Below are positions 22,990 to 33,841 of a stretch of DNA of 64,000 nt, piece after piece. Below the pieces are notes generated by a model. That model was not told where the DNA came from. It saw only the letters and a list, made by a program, of their open reading frames with translations, and did not search any database. The stretch's first letter is position 1; the number at the start of each line of letters is the position of its first letter. The position numbers were made by a program, and so were the translations under genes. Location of the stretch: positions 1 to 64,000 of the forward strand of contig JAHLMK010000003.1 in NCBI GenBank assembly GCA_019915135.1, read 5' to 3'. The stretch is from Strobilurus pachycystidiatus. Lineage: Eukaryota; Basidiomycota; Agaricomycetes; Agaricales; Physalacriaceae.

Positions 22990-25240
22990 GTAACATTACT
23001 ACCAATAGGAGGATGATTTTCATCGACATATTGGCCGGAGAGAAACTTGTTCATTCGTGCGCGCTCCTGTACGAAATCCTTCTCACAGGCATGAAGACTC
23101 GCACGATCGAAATCAATCACAGATATCATTTCATCGTCGGTCGATAGAATGTTCCAGGACCTCAAGTCGCGATGCAGAACTCCAGCGGCATGACTGTCTG
23201 TCACGATCTTGCGCAGATGGTTACTAGCAAATCGGAAGATCAAGGTAGGCCCTCAACAGTCACATTGCCAAAGACTCTCACCTCTCGTCCGCGGACAGCT
23301 CGACTTTACGATCGTCCCGCATTTTGATGCCCAAAGGACTCCCGTTATCGCTCAAGATAAGAGCGCCGACGTTCCGTTCACTATTCTGGAAGAAGCCATA
23401 CGGTTGGGGTATGTCCTGCACCCCAGCTGCAACCAGATGCTCGTAGACCGAATGATGGTGCCTCAGGCGACTCAACTGAGCGATTGTCGAAGCGATTTTG
23501 ATTACCAGCGGTCGGTGTCTTTGACCAGAGATGATCGCACGGTGTACTTGGCCGTAGCTCCTCGACCGAGATTGATTCCTGCAATTAGGGCGACGAACTC
23601 CCTGGTCGGATAACTCTCCTGCACAGGCTGTCCAGGTATGCTTAGGATTAAAGGTGTGGGCGAGTTATAGATTCCATATCGGAGGTAGAGCGTTATTGCT
23701 GGACGCTTCAGGAGATCGACCGCTCTGTGTACATTCGATGAATGCTGTGATGGAAGTGCGACGCATGTAACTACCTGTTGCTGCTTGATTGTGACCACCG
23801 AGAAACGGTCTCCGCATTTTGACATGGCTGCGGCCGTGTCCTGCGCATCCCATCTGCGAGCAGGCGATCGTTCTGTCGCGAACTCAAACACACTCACCGA
23901 CTTTGTAGTTCCTGCCCCTGACGACGGCGATGCGGCTTGTAGCGGATGTGACCCGCGCGACTGCAGACATCTGTCAGCTACATAAGCTGGGAGGAGTACT
24001 TCAATAGCACCTTGGCATTCCGCTCTGGCAGAGGACTATCGCGCCGCCGTTTGGAAGACCTTGAGATCCTATCCGACGGCGCAGGCGGTAATTCCGGTTG
24101 TGGTGGCAGACTAATCTCCAACTGCTTCAACGCATCAACGATCATGCAAAGATGGGATGCCGTCCACAGGTAAGCGTAACTGCCAGTGGGGGACGTCGAG
24201 TTACGCGGATCAAACAGATCGGAGAGAAAGAGCGTCTGGCTAGCTCTATGACGGACTCCAAATCGAATGAAGTTCCCACAATCGAATATGATGAACGTTG
24301 AATCAATGGACGGCATTCGCCCACGTCTATGTCAAAGATGAGATCTATGTGTCAAATACACAGAGTGGCACCGACGCTGATCGCGCCCTTCAGTCGCTTC
24401 TGTCCGATGTATCCTCCCTGGTGTGACACCTTCTACGACTGGCATCTGGAGACGGGCACTCCTCTTCAGACCGTCTTCCTGTTCTAACACGCTGGCGAAG
24501 AAGGGTTATCTGGAGTGGAACCGCTCTTGCCGTGGGTGAGGGGTACTGCGTGGTAGAGTTGCATGGCCAACAAACATTGGCAAGATCAGAAGTAGCTATA
24601 TTGTCTATGCGGCGTAACAAATCGCCACCACTCGGAGAGAAGAACTTGAAAACCGCTGAATGGCGGAACATCCGCCTGAGGGATTCCACAATACGCCGCT
24701 CTTTGGGTTTGAATGTTGTTCCAATACAGCGAGATGAGTACATTTCTATCTTGAAGACGCGCACACAGAAGTCTTCGCATAGGAAACCGTCCGGGAACGT
24801 CCCGTAGGTATCGATTTCTGCTTCGCCCTATAATAAGGCAAGAATGTAGGGATCCAAATTACGAGGATGAAGCGAGAGAATGCTTACAATCCTACAGGCC
24901 GCGGCGCCCACACCGCTCCATTGGGAGTCCGCTACGGCCTGCGCCGTATCGACGCGTGAATTGTCGCGATTGGGACGATTCTGAACAGCATATAGGTCTC
25001 TGTCTATCGAGTACCGCGAGGGGAAGTTTGGAGTCGGGTATCCAGATAATCGCAAACATCTGGAATGAGGGAAGGGACGCGTTGGATTCGTTTCAAAATG
25101 AGGCGATCGTCGATGTGGCCCGTGGGTGTCAAGGAAGTGGCCCGGCGCAGAATGGGGGACGGGTGCAGAGATGTCGCCATTCCCGAGTGCAGCTCGTCGC
25201 AGCGCGAAGAAAGACTCCTCTGCGAGACGTCTGTAATTCA
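22990..25240 (-). pseudogene. Broken member of the kinase-like family
   Basis: This is a relative of the intact gene at 31535-33841, in the opposite direction. Recognisable parts in order: FLDTH then, one frame over, DDRLILKRIQRVPSL (about 25,080-25,140); VESLRRMFRHSA; TFIIFDCGNFIRFGVRHRAS (24,270); YNSPTPLILSIPG; GRGATAKYT (glycine loop); VIKIAS; and AAGVLHRDLRSWNIL with IDFDRAS (23,090-23,200). At least two frameshifts break it (near 25,130 and 23,490), and a stop follows the first. The kinase C-lobe itself is well kept. It was probably a divergent partner of the 31535 gene; the two now lie on either side of the transposon. Confidence 0.75.
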
Positions 25241-25549
25241 TGGTAAGAGGGAAAGGAAGTATTTTTGTGGCGGAGCAAGTCGGCCGAACACGGCATGATT
25301 TTTTTTTGTTCCGAATTGGGATTGCGCCCAAAGCGCCGGTCTCATCTAAGGCTGGAGATGGGTGAAACTTCCAGCTATCAAGACACATCCTATTTGAATG
25401 AAAGAGACGCGCTACGAGTAAAACTCGGTAAAGATTCCTTGGACTCATTGCCGCCGGCACGCAGTCCTCTACGGCAAGTGCCGCGCGAGGATGATGAATC
25501 TTGCTTCAAAACGACCACAACAAAAACTACAGCCTACGCGCCTTCTTAA
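25241..25549. other. Left flank of the transposon
   Basis: The short intergenic stretch between the kinase-like pseudogene and the transposon ends with TTCTTAA (25543-25549), the left copy of the target duplication. A T run lies at about 25300. No gene. Confidence 0.6.
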
Positions 25550-28500
25550 TGGTGGTGGGCCTTCGTCGGTTTGGGCCCGATCCGATTAGTCAGCCACAAC
25601 GTGGCACTTCCTTGTGACAATCGCTGTCTCCCTCCTCAAAGCAACACAACGCGCTCTGTCGCTTGAACGGCATCGCTGGACACCGTAAATAAGTCAGATC
25701 ATTTCTTAATGTCATTTATTCTTTCTTTTTTCATTGTCAATTAAGCATCTCGGAGAGTCAGGTATAAGTATCTGTATCAAGTAAGTACGGTCATTAAGCT
25801 ACATTCATAGCATTGTCTTCGGGGTTCGTTGAGTCGTCATTCTCATCGCAGTCATTGTCCGGCACCATCAGCGACGCGTTTGCTTCCGCGAAGTCAAGAA
25901 TCCGGGAGATCTCCGCAATCTTGTCAGGCCGGTTGGGAACATGGCTTTTGAGCTTGATCCCGTCGAATTCGATGCGCCAGACATCTAACTGGTCATCAAG
26001 GGCTGTCTTTGACATCTTGGAAATCACCACTCTGTCGAACTCGAGGTTTACCTTGGACCAAGGGTCAGCTTTGATCAGTGAGTCTAACCAGACTTACCTG
26101 TGCCAGTTCCGCTGCCCTTGATGCCTCTTTCGCCAACTTAGTCGCCGTCTTTGCTCGCCTCTCTGCGGCCTTCTTTGAAATGTACTCCGCCAGCGCAATG
26201 CGACGCTTACGCTCATCTCCTCTCGAATCTGCCACCCGTGCCATCCGAATGAGCCACCGATGATCTTCTGGCTTCATCATCGCATCCATAAAGTCTTGAG
26301 TGCCGTTCTTGTGAAACATGGAATGCGCCATAAAGTGAGCTATCGTCGTCGCCTTCTCCCTTGCCCACCGTCTCCACATTCCCAACAGTCCCTCGTTGTG
26401 GTCGTTTGTGCATGGCATGAAGACAAGGTCGTATTCCTCCTGTGTCGCCTTCGAGATGATTCCTCCCTCGGCAAATTCCTCCGTGAAGCGCTCCAGCGTC
26501 TCGAGCGCACCTTCAAGAAAGGTACCAAACACGGAGACTACGTTCTCAAGCTGCCCAGACCGTTGGAGGGCTAGAATCTTGTCCACTGCGCCTGTGTCCA
26601 GCCATTCACCGCCTTCTTTGGCCTCGAAAACAGCGCCCCTGTACAGACCCTCTGCCGACTCGCCTCTCCGTCCAAAAGCAAGAATGGGGTCTTCTATCAG
26701 CTTCTCGATGTGCTTCAGGAGGCGCCGGTGAAGCGGTCCCTGCTCCAGCATATTGCGCTTCTCAGATCCAGGGCCTCGAATGATCTGAGAGTATGGGCCG
26801 CTGGTAGTCTGATAGAACAAAGCACCGGCTGCGAGTTCAACAAGGGTAGGCATGTCGTTCAAACCCTTATAGATGTTCTCCTCCATGTGGTTGAACCCCG
26901 GCTTATCCTTCTTGTCGCGCATATCGAGCATGAATTCGCGATATTCGGGAAGGTATTTGAGGAGACGGCAGGCAGCGAGGCAAGTAGAGTGATATCGCGT
27001 GTTTGAAACGTCAGGAAACTGAGCGGATTCGTTAGTTCGCTGCTGGAACCAATCCCGGTGCTCGTCTTGGGCGCCCTTCTTGTCGTTCTTGTTCCTGAAG
27101 TAGGCACCAGCAAGTTGAGCCAGCTTGACACCACCACGCGACGACGCCCGAGCAGCTCGCTCTGCCGCCTCGCTATCCCCAGCTGACATCTCTGCAATCT
27201 GAATCGTTGCATCGTTGTCCTTGTTGGCCAAAAGAACGGGCGGAGTGAGCCCATAAGCCTCCCAGAACTTTGCAACCCGGGCATAACCACCGACGACTGC
27301 GTTCAGCTCTTTATGCATCGAACAGCCAACCCAGAAAAAGAGGTCGATTTCGCGTTTCCTTTCTGGGGACAACTTCTCGTAACATTCGTGGCCGAGACTG
27401 AGAGCCAGCGCGTCGAGTCCGGCCTTTGATAGTGTGTCGCGTTCTTCGGCAGTAAGGCTATCCCATTCAGCTTGTCCGCCTGCAGCTTCGATGCATTTCT
27501 TCTGGACCTCTGCCATTGTTGCAAACGCCTGCGCCGGATCCATCTCCAAAAGGTGCTCGTAGCCAAGTTCGATCCGGATCATGTCGTGCTTCCAGCTGAT
27601 AACGAGGCGAACCGTTTTCTTGACGTCCTTGGCATGATCGCCATGCATCCCCTTCAAAAGCTTCAGGAACGCGGTGATTGAGAAGACAATGCCGTGGCGG
27701 AGAGCAAAGGGACTGTCGCTCAGGATTTTGAGGATGTCGTTCAAGTGAGCCTTCATGTTGTCCAGCTGAACCTCTGAGTGATGCGATGTTGTTGAGGATA
27801 TGGAGAAGATGCGAGTTGCGATTCTGTCAGGCGCAGAAGGGTTCCGATAATCAGGTACTTTCATTGTGACGTGCATACCCTCGTAATTGACCGATTTGTG
27901 GGATGTAGCATCGCCGCTAGCAACGATAGCTAACCGAAGGACATGAGTATGAGGAGAGGAAAGTACAATCGATTACAGACCTTTAGTTTGCGACATCTCG
28001 TAACCCAGCTGTAATTTCGCCGCTATACCCCCCTCAATGATGGCGCGGCCAACAGTTCGTCGGCTCATCTTCCCAACCACCTTCAGCCCTGCCATCGACC
28101 CAATCGTAACGAGAGCCTCGCCAACCCGAGCCTGAGAGCACCCCCACTTGACCAGGCTCCGTGCCAAGGAGCGGGCAGTTGGGGAAAAGACACCCTTCTC
28201 GATAAGCCTCCAGGTCCCTATAGCGGCTGCCTCCTTTGCTGCCTTCTTTGCCTTATCGCGTGCGCGAGTGCACCGAATGTTTTTTGCGCAAAGAGAGCGA
28301 ACAAGAGTCTGAGAAAGGCGAAGTTGAGAGCGTGTTTTGGTAATGATCGTGTCGCGTTCGTCGAGTAGACCGTGTAAGCAAGCAATTTCGGCAGTAAAAG
28401 ACGTGTTTGAGCGTGCTGAGGAGTCCAGTTCGTCACGGAGATAAATGATGGTTGATTTCGAGTGAGAGATAGCTTCCGCATCGCGTTCGAGTCTGGAAGA

Positions 28501-29442
28501 AAGACGTCCTCGATCCTGACGAAGAGTACGAAGCTCGCGATAAAACACTGTCTTCGTCTGCTTCAGATTGGTAACCTTCCGCTCAGCTGTAGCCAGTAGC
28601 TCCTCCAGATGCTGTACTCTCGTCTCCAGTCCAATGATAGCCTCTGCGTCGCTCTCAGCTAGATCTGTAGCCTCCTCCAGTTGCGTCTCCAATTCCGCTA
28701 TTTTCTTGACTAGCTCATCCTTCTTCGGTACTCTAGAGCCTCCAGATCGCAATCCAAACGATGAGTTGTTCTCCTTCAGGGGCTGCGAGTGGCCAGAGAT
28801 GAGGGCAAAGTGCGCGAGTTGAGCAGGAGTGCGTGTCGTCTTCGGTTTTGTTGGCATGTCGTGAATGTTGCATTAAAACAAGATAAAAAAGAGTGTCGAG
28901 CGCGTAAAAGCGCGTAGAATGAGAGAGGGTAATGAATCAGACGTCCGGGGTTGGCTATCCAAGAAGAATCCGGGGTATATTGGTGCTGCTGTCCATCCGA
29001 CGTGGTCGATCGAACGAGAGGCGCGCCGCGTCACAGACCGGTCACGAATCTTTCTCGCTGATCGGCCAGTCACGCTGACTTCGGAGGCTGGAACAAAGGA
29101 ACGGCTGCAAGAAATTTTGCATCTTTGCAACGAATCATCTTCTTTTGATGTCCTGCTGATGTTTTGACAACGAGAAAAAAATTGTTGCAGCCGTTGGAAT
29201 TCTACCCACCGAAAGTTGGTCACTTTATGTGTAATTTGCTCATTTCTTCACTAGTTGATGTTCAATATTTTGTGACTCCTGGATCTCGGTATGTATTGCA
29301 AATTAAGGGGTAGTCTACTGCGAAATCCAAGTGTACCGTCGACAGCAACATGCGCAATGCCAGTGTCACAGCTGGCGCGCTCGTTCAAGGGAGTCAGGGG
29401 CGTGGGAATAAATTCGCCCGAACCGACGAAGGCCCACCACCA
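25550..29442 (-). mobile_element. Apparently complete DNA transposon, 3.9 kb, unknown superfamily
   Basis: Both ends read inward as TGGTGGTGGGCCTTCGTCGG, then TT, one differing base, and GGGC: left 25550-25576, right 29442-29416 on the opposite strand, 26 of 27 bases identical. The 7-bp word TTCTTAA flanks it on both sides (25543-25549 and 29443-29449). Inside is one spliced gene of 988 aa on the minus strand. The near-identical inverted repeats, perfect target duplication and open reading frame point to a recent insertion. The encoded protein belongs to a family I recognise as abundant in Agaricomycetes; its 7-bp duplication is not the usual 8 bp of hAT, TA of Tc1/mariner or TTAA of piggyBac. 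Confidence 0.85.
25794..28857 (-). CDS. Transposase-like protein of an Agaricomycete-expanded family
   Basis: Three exons, 28857-27981, 27929-26098 and 26051-25794, all GT-AG, give 2,967 nt and 988 aa in phase. The N-terminal 200 residues are mostly coiled coil (KKIAELETQLEEATDLAES). Next comes a helical region with GWS-type helix-turn-helix flavour (KMSRRTVGRAIIEGGIAAK, about aa 265-285). The second exon opens with SGDATSHK (D299) and continues with GMHGDHAKD (D390), WVGCSMHKELN (C495-x2-H498), LLANKDND (about 525-532) and FMPCTNDHNEGLLG (E805). D, D, CxxH and E in this order match the RNase-H-like DDE layout shared by hAT, MULE and related eukaryotic transposases; assigning these residues is inference. 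The tail is acidic. The protein lies entirely inside inverted repeats, which supports a transposase role. Confidence 0.85.
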
Positions 29443-29449
29443 TTCTTAA

Positions 29450-31534
29450 CGCCAAACCGAACACTGCCACAAATTCGCCGTAAAGGTTGCCACGTCATCA
29501 TCTGCTCTCGTCATCTGCCCTCTCGCGATGCTCACGTCATTTAGCCCCGCGCACTACAGCTGAGCCTTCGTTCTCGACGTAGGGCACGCATACAGCTACG
29601 TGATAACACAAGTGCCCCATTGCATCCAATCTATCCACTAATCCCTTTTGCAGCAATGCGTGCTGACTCCACGCTCTCGGGCGGCGAGCACCTCCGCGGG
29701 AGACCCACCGTTAATCAAGCGCGGCGTCCCATCTTAACAAACTTCTCCATCCCTCAGCTCCACATCTCAGCCGCCCCACCTTCTTACTCAGGCCTCTCGG
29801 ACGAAAGACGTCCGTTGCCCGAATCTGCCAATTGTAGGGCGTAGGCCAGAAACGATGCAATCCCCCTCGATACGACGAGACCAACGCAAGTTCTCAGCCC
29901 TTTTCGCCGCTCTGTCACGGCCGAATATCCGCTGCTTACTGAGTCATTCATATCTGTCGCTTAATACCTCCTTGGTCGAAAGAAAGGGAGACAAACCACC
30001 GAAACTGTCAGGTGCACTACGCAAGATGTAGTCGCTCGTCAACCTCTTGGCAACAGACCAGCAGCACGGATTCAAGGTAAGTCTTCCTCTCGCCGCTTGT
30101 GCTCGCCTAATAAGGACAATTCATCATATTGAAGCATCAACAGCTCCCGAATTCGCGTCAGGTCGCGCAGTTTTTCCTATTGTTGTTGCTTCGCTTTGCC
30201 ATTATCCATCCTCTGGAACATCCTGTCGCAATCCTCGTCGAGTCTGAGCCTGGCCTCGTTGATTCATCGTGCATGCCGTTCCCCACTATACTACGCAGAT
30301 ATCCGTCCTCGTACGGCATCCACGAGATTGACGTACATCCTCACTCGTCATGGGTATCGCTACTTCATTGAACGCCGCTCAGCTCCGCCTCGGGCAGACC
30401 AATCGGGGTCGGTAATTTCCATTTCAGGATGAACGGCGGACTAACCGACGTGGAGACTGGAGGCCTGGATGTCTAGTAGCCGAGGGATTGAATCGTGCAT
30501 GCCGTTCCCCACTATACTACGCAGATATCCGTCCTCGTACGGCATCCACAAGATTGACGTACATCCTCACTCGTCATGGGTATCGCTACTTCATTGAACG
30601 CCGCTCAGCTCCGCCTCGGGCAGACCAATCGGGGTCGGTAATTTCCATTTCAGGATGAACGGCGGACTAACCGACGTGGAGACTGGAGGCCTGGATGTCT
30701 AGTAGCCGAGGGATTGATGGTTGTGCGAAGAGGTCGTGGTTCAAGACGATAACGAGCTACTCAGTCGCTATGCGAGGCCATTCCCTCGCGAATATGCTTG
30801 GGTGTCATCACCAGGAAGACGCACACCAGGTATGCTGCTCAGTCTTCCTTCCTTCCTGCTACTGACGGTGGTGATTTAGCTATATGCTACAATCCTATTG
30901 TCGCGCCCATCGGCGTCACAATGGAGTGAGGTGATTCTCATTGCAGATTGCAAGGAGCGACACGAGCTTGAACGTTTGTTTGTGCCCGAGGCCCGGATGG
31001 ACTGCGTATCATAGAAACATGTTCCGTGACGGTACAACGCGAGGGACAGTGTCCCAGAAACTACTATACTCAAATCGACTAGAGTAAATTTTCATACCAA
31101 TATGGAGTGTCTCAGTACTAGTGACTCCCTCGTACATGACTGTAGGTCGAAAGGAGCGGTTGAACGCATGTCAGGGTAGAAGTTGGCGGCTCCTTGATGA
31201 CTCCGAAGGAAATGCCGACGGGTATAGTCACTTGTCAATTATTAGCTTCGATTGACTTTCAGTTGACGAGTAACCAGTACTGGATGTCAGGGTCTTGATC
31301 TGATTGAAAAACGACACAGCAGAAAATAGCGGGAAAGGTATGGTATACGGGTTTGGAGCATTGAGCACGCTTGTCCGAGCGCATAGCGGATTCCCTGCTT
31401 GTCTAGTGCAAAATATGACACGGTACATGGAAGATGACAGCAACTTTCGGCGCTCAGCCCTGACCACTCGGCCCGGAGCCGCATCACATTTCTCACGTCT
31501 GGGTCACGTGCTGTTTGTCTCTTTCTCGTATACC
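29450..31534. other. Upstream region of the kinase-like gene with a fresh tandem duplication
   Basis: Homologous in patches to 21,700-22,500. At 30268-30719 a 226-bp segment is present twice in direct tandem. ORFs here (for example the one ending near 31467 on the minus strand) lack support. The last part, with several ATGs in frame with the following gene, is taken as its 5' leader because the family start aligns at 31535. Confidence 0.55.
30268..30719. repeat. 226-bp direct tandem duplication
   Basis: CGTGCATGCCGTTCCCCACT begins both copies, at 30268 and 30494. I see a single difference (CACGAGATTG against CACAAGATTG) across the unit, so the duplication is recent. The unit ends in GTAGCCGAGGGATTGA. 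Confidence 0.95.
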
Positions 31535-33841
31535 ATGACCACGGGCGGCGACCGCGAAGCATGCAAAGCAGACTTCTATGGTTTTACGCAGCCAACCTTA
31601 CGGAGTAACTTCCCCCGTTTCGGACCCCCCTCTACACCCACCATCAACTTCCTGGACCGGCATCTCGACGACAAACTTACCCTGAAGCGCGTTCGCCTCC
31701 TTCCTACCCTTATTCCGGAACTCAACGAGGCGGGTGATAGTATTCTTGCATCCGTCGACTCGATTGACTCCTTTGACGATCTTCAATTTGGGTATGCTGC
31801 AAACATATATTTTAACGCGTCACAAGTGGCCGACGCGACGCAGATCGCCGCATTCTACGGCGACGGCCTTCCCCTAGCGTGCTGCCAGCTGGTGTCGAGT
31901 GTTCTTCTTCACCCGGACCAGCCGAACGCCGCTAGAGGCATCGTCTGGCGATCCCGGGACCTAGAGACGTGCAATGGCCGCGCAGACAGTGCATATCTAG
32001 CACAAAGCTGGCTTCTAGGAATAAAGGACTATCGTCTGTCTGGACTCGCATCGGAGCTTGAGTCATTCAACGACGAGACGCGAGAAAGAATTCTTTCCAT
32101 CCTTAGTCGGACGCCTTACCTTGCAGTCGGTATGTTCTTCTCGCCGGCTATGCAGAAGCCACTCGAGCAGATGTCGGCGTTGTCCGAATTGGATGTCTTT
32201 CCTTGGACTCAAAACACCGTGGTAACGCATCCATCGCGCCCTCTGAAAACTCCTCCGATGGACGCTTCAGCCCCGCCGTGGACTATTCCACGCCTGAGCC
32301 CCGTCGAGTGGCATTCGAATGTGCGCCGGGTGCCTCAACGGCTGGAACGGCCACCCGCGGTGGTGAAGGATTATTACAAGCCTACCACCGTCTCTCCCGT
32401 TGATACTTCCGAGATGATTGGCAAGCCTGTTGATTACGTTGAGCGGGTAAGTCGGCGAGAACTGTCCGGAAATAGCTGGCGCTCATTGTTGATAGGCATG
32501 GGCGAATGCTGTGCGAGTCGATGCCACCGTTATTGTGTTTGATTGCGGTACCTTTACGCGCATTGGGATACGACACCGCCAGAGTCAGACACTTTTCATT
32601 TCGGATCTTCTTGACATGTGCAGCTTGCATCCACCGGACTTTGCGAGGTTTATGACGGGCCTGCACGCAGTAATCATTTCGGACACCCTCCAGCGTCTAC
32701 CGTTTCTGGAATCTATGCCTCGTAACCCCGCTCCCCTCCCGGATCCCAAGCCCAAGCCCAAGCCCAAGCCCAAGGCACCCCTCAACAAGGGCTCCCAGGT
32801 ATGACTTCCTCTACTATCAGTCTTGTCGCACGCTCCTTAAATCTCGTCAGGCAACAAACAAGGCCGCTGGTACAAAAAGAAAGAATAAGAAAAAGGCCAT
32901 TCATCGCTCCACCGTGCGTGTTTAGGTCTTGTCTCTAGATTCTGTCTCATATGCTGCAGAAAGCGTCAAAGCGTGTACAACGTAGTAAAGGCGGACCCAA
33001 GGATCCCGAGCAGGTAAGTGAATTTATCCCCGTTACTCGTGAGTTGACAATGAGGAAAGAAAAACCTCGCGCGCTTCACTCGTCCTGGCCTTGTGATATT
33101 CATCCGTACGGCTTTATACAACTCACCGACGCCATCGCTTCTATTTCGCCCGGGATCAACGCGTGAAAAGTCCTACGGTGTTAGCAAGTATTCAACCCTT
33201 ATTGTCGGCGAGCGACTGGGATCCGGAGCCACAGGTTCGGTTCATAGAGCGAAACTTGATCTTAGCGAGAAGCATCCTCCGCTTATAGTGAAAATTGCGA
33301 CAACGTTCCAGACTCTGTGTCGTCTCCGGCACGAATATTCTATCTATCTACACCTACAATCCCGTAAGGTTCACGGAGTGCCTCTCCTTTACGGATACTA
33401 CCAAGATGTCGCACAGAATGCCGGTGTGCTGGTTTTGGCGGATGCTGGAGGGCCATTGGGACGGAGGAGGAGTGCTGATGGCGGCGTTGTCTTGACTCCC
33501 CAAGAAAGGTACTGTGACTTCGGCGCTCTTCAGCTATTCTGATGGGCCCAATTAGGACCAGCGCTATCAAGACGTTGGAATCAGTCCACGCGGCGGGGGT
33601 CCTTCATCGCGACATCCGATCTTGGAACATCGTTGTGGATGATGGCGACCGGCTTTCAATCATAGATTTTGACCGTGCATCACTCACTGCCTCCAGACAA
33701 AATTACGTCGAGGAGATGGAGCGTATGGAGCGGTTCGTCAACGGGAAATACATAGACGAGGAAGTAATGATTGGCAAGGAAGGGATTTCGCCTGACATTG
33801 AGCGTCATGTTCGTGATAACCTCGACATGTTTTGGTCTTGA
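31535..33841 (+). CDS. Kinase-like protein, intact member of a local family
   Basis: Six exons: 31535-32446, 32496-32798, 32851-32913, 32960-33013, 33060-33508 and 33556-33841, all in phase, 2,067 nt and 688 aa. The start MTTGGDRE was chosen because the partial copy at 56620 starts at the matching place. The N-terminal family domain contains FLDRHLDDKLTLKRVRLLP. A second conserved block is VIVFDCGTFTRIGIRHRQSQ (about 32,530), followed by a (Lys-Pro)n and Lys-rich linker. The C-terminal third is protein-kinase-like: GSGATGSV (glycine loop), IVKIA (lysine), LHRDIRSWNIV (catalytic loop) and IDFDRAS, where DFD stands for the usual DFG. The catalytic Asp and Asn are present, so activity is possible. 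Its last 37 bp overlap the end of the gene on the other strand. Confidence 0.82.

Noticed and set aside
26260..26731. Plus-strand ORFs over the transposase gene
   Set aside because: They are shadows of the well-supported minus-strand coding frame.
25543..29449. Assignment of the transposon to piggyBac because TTAA is inside the duplication
   Set aside because: The full matching flank is TTCTTAA (7 bp), and the protein does not show piggyBac features that I can recognise.
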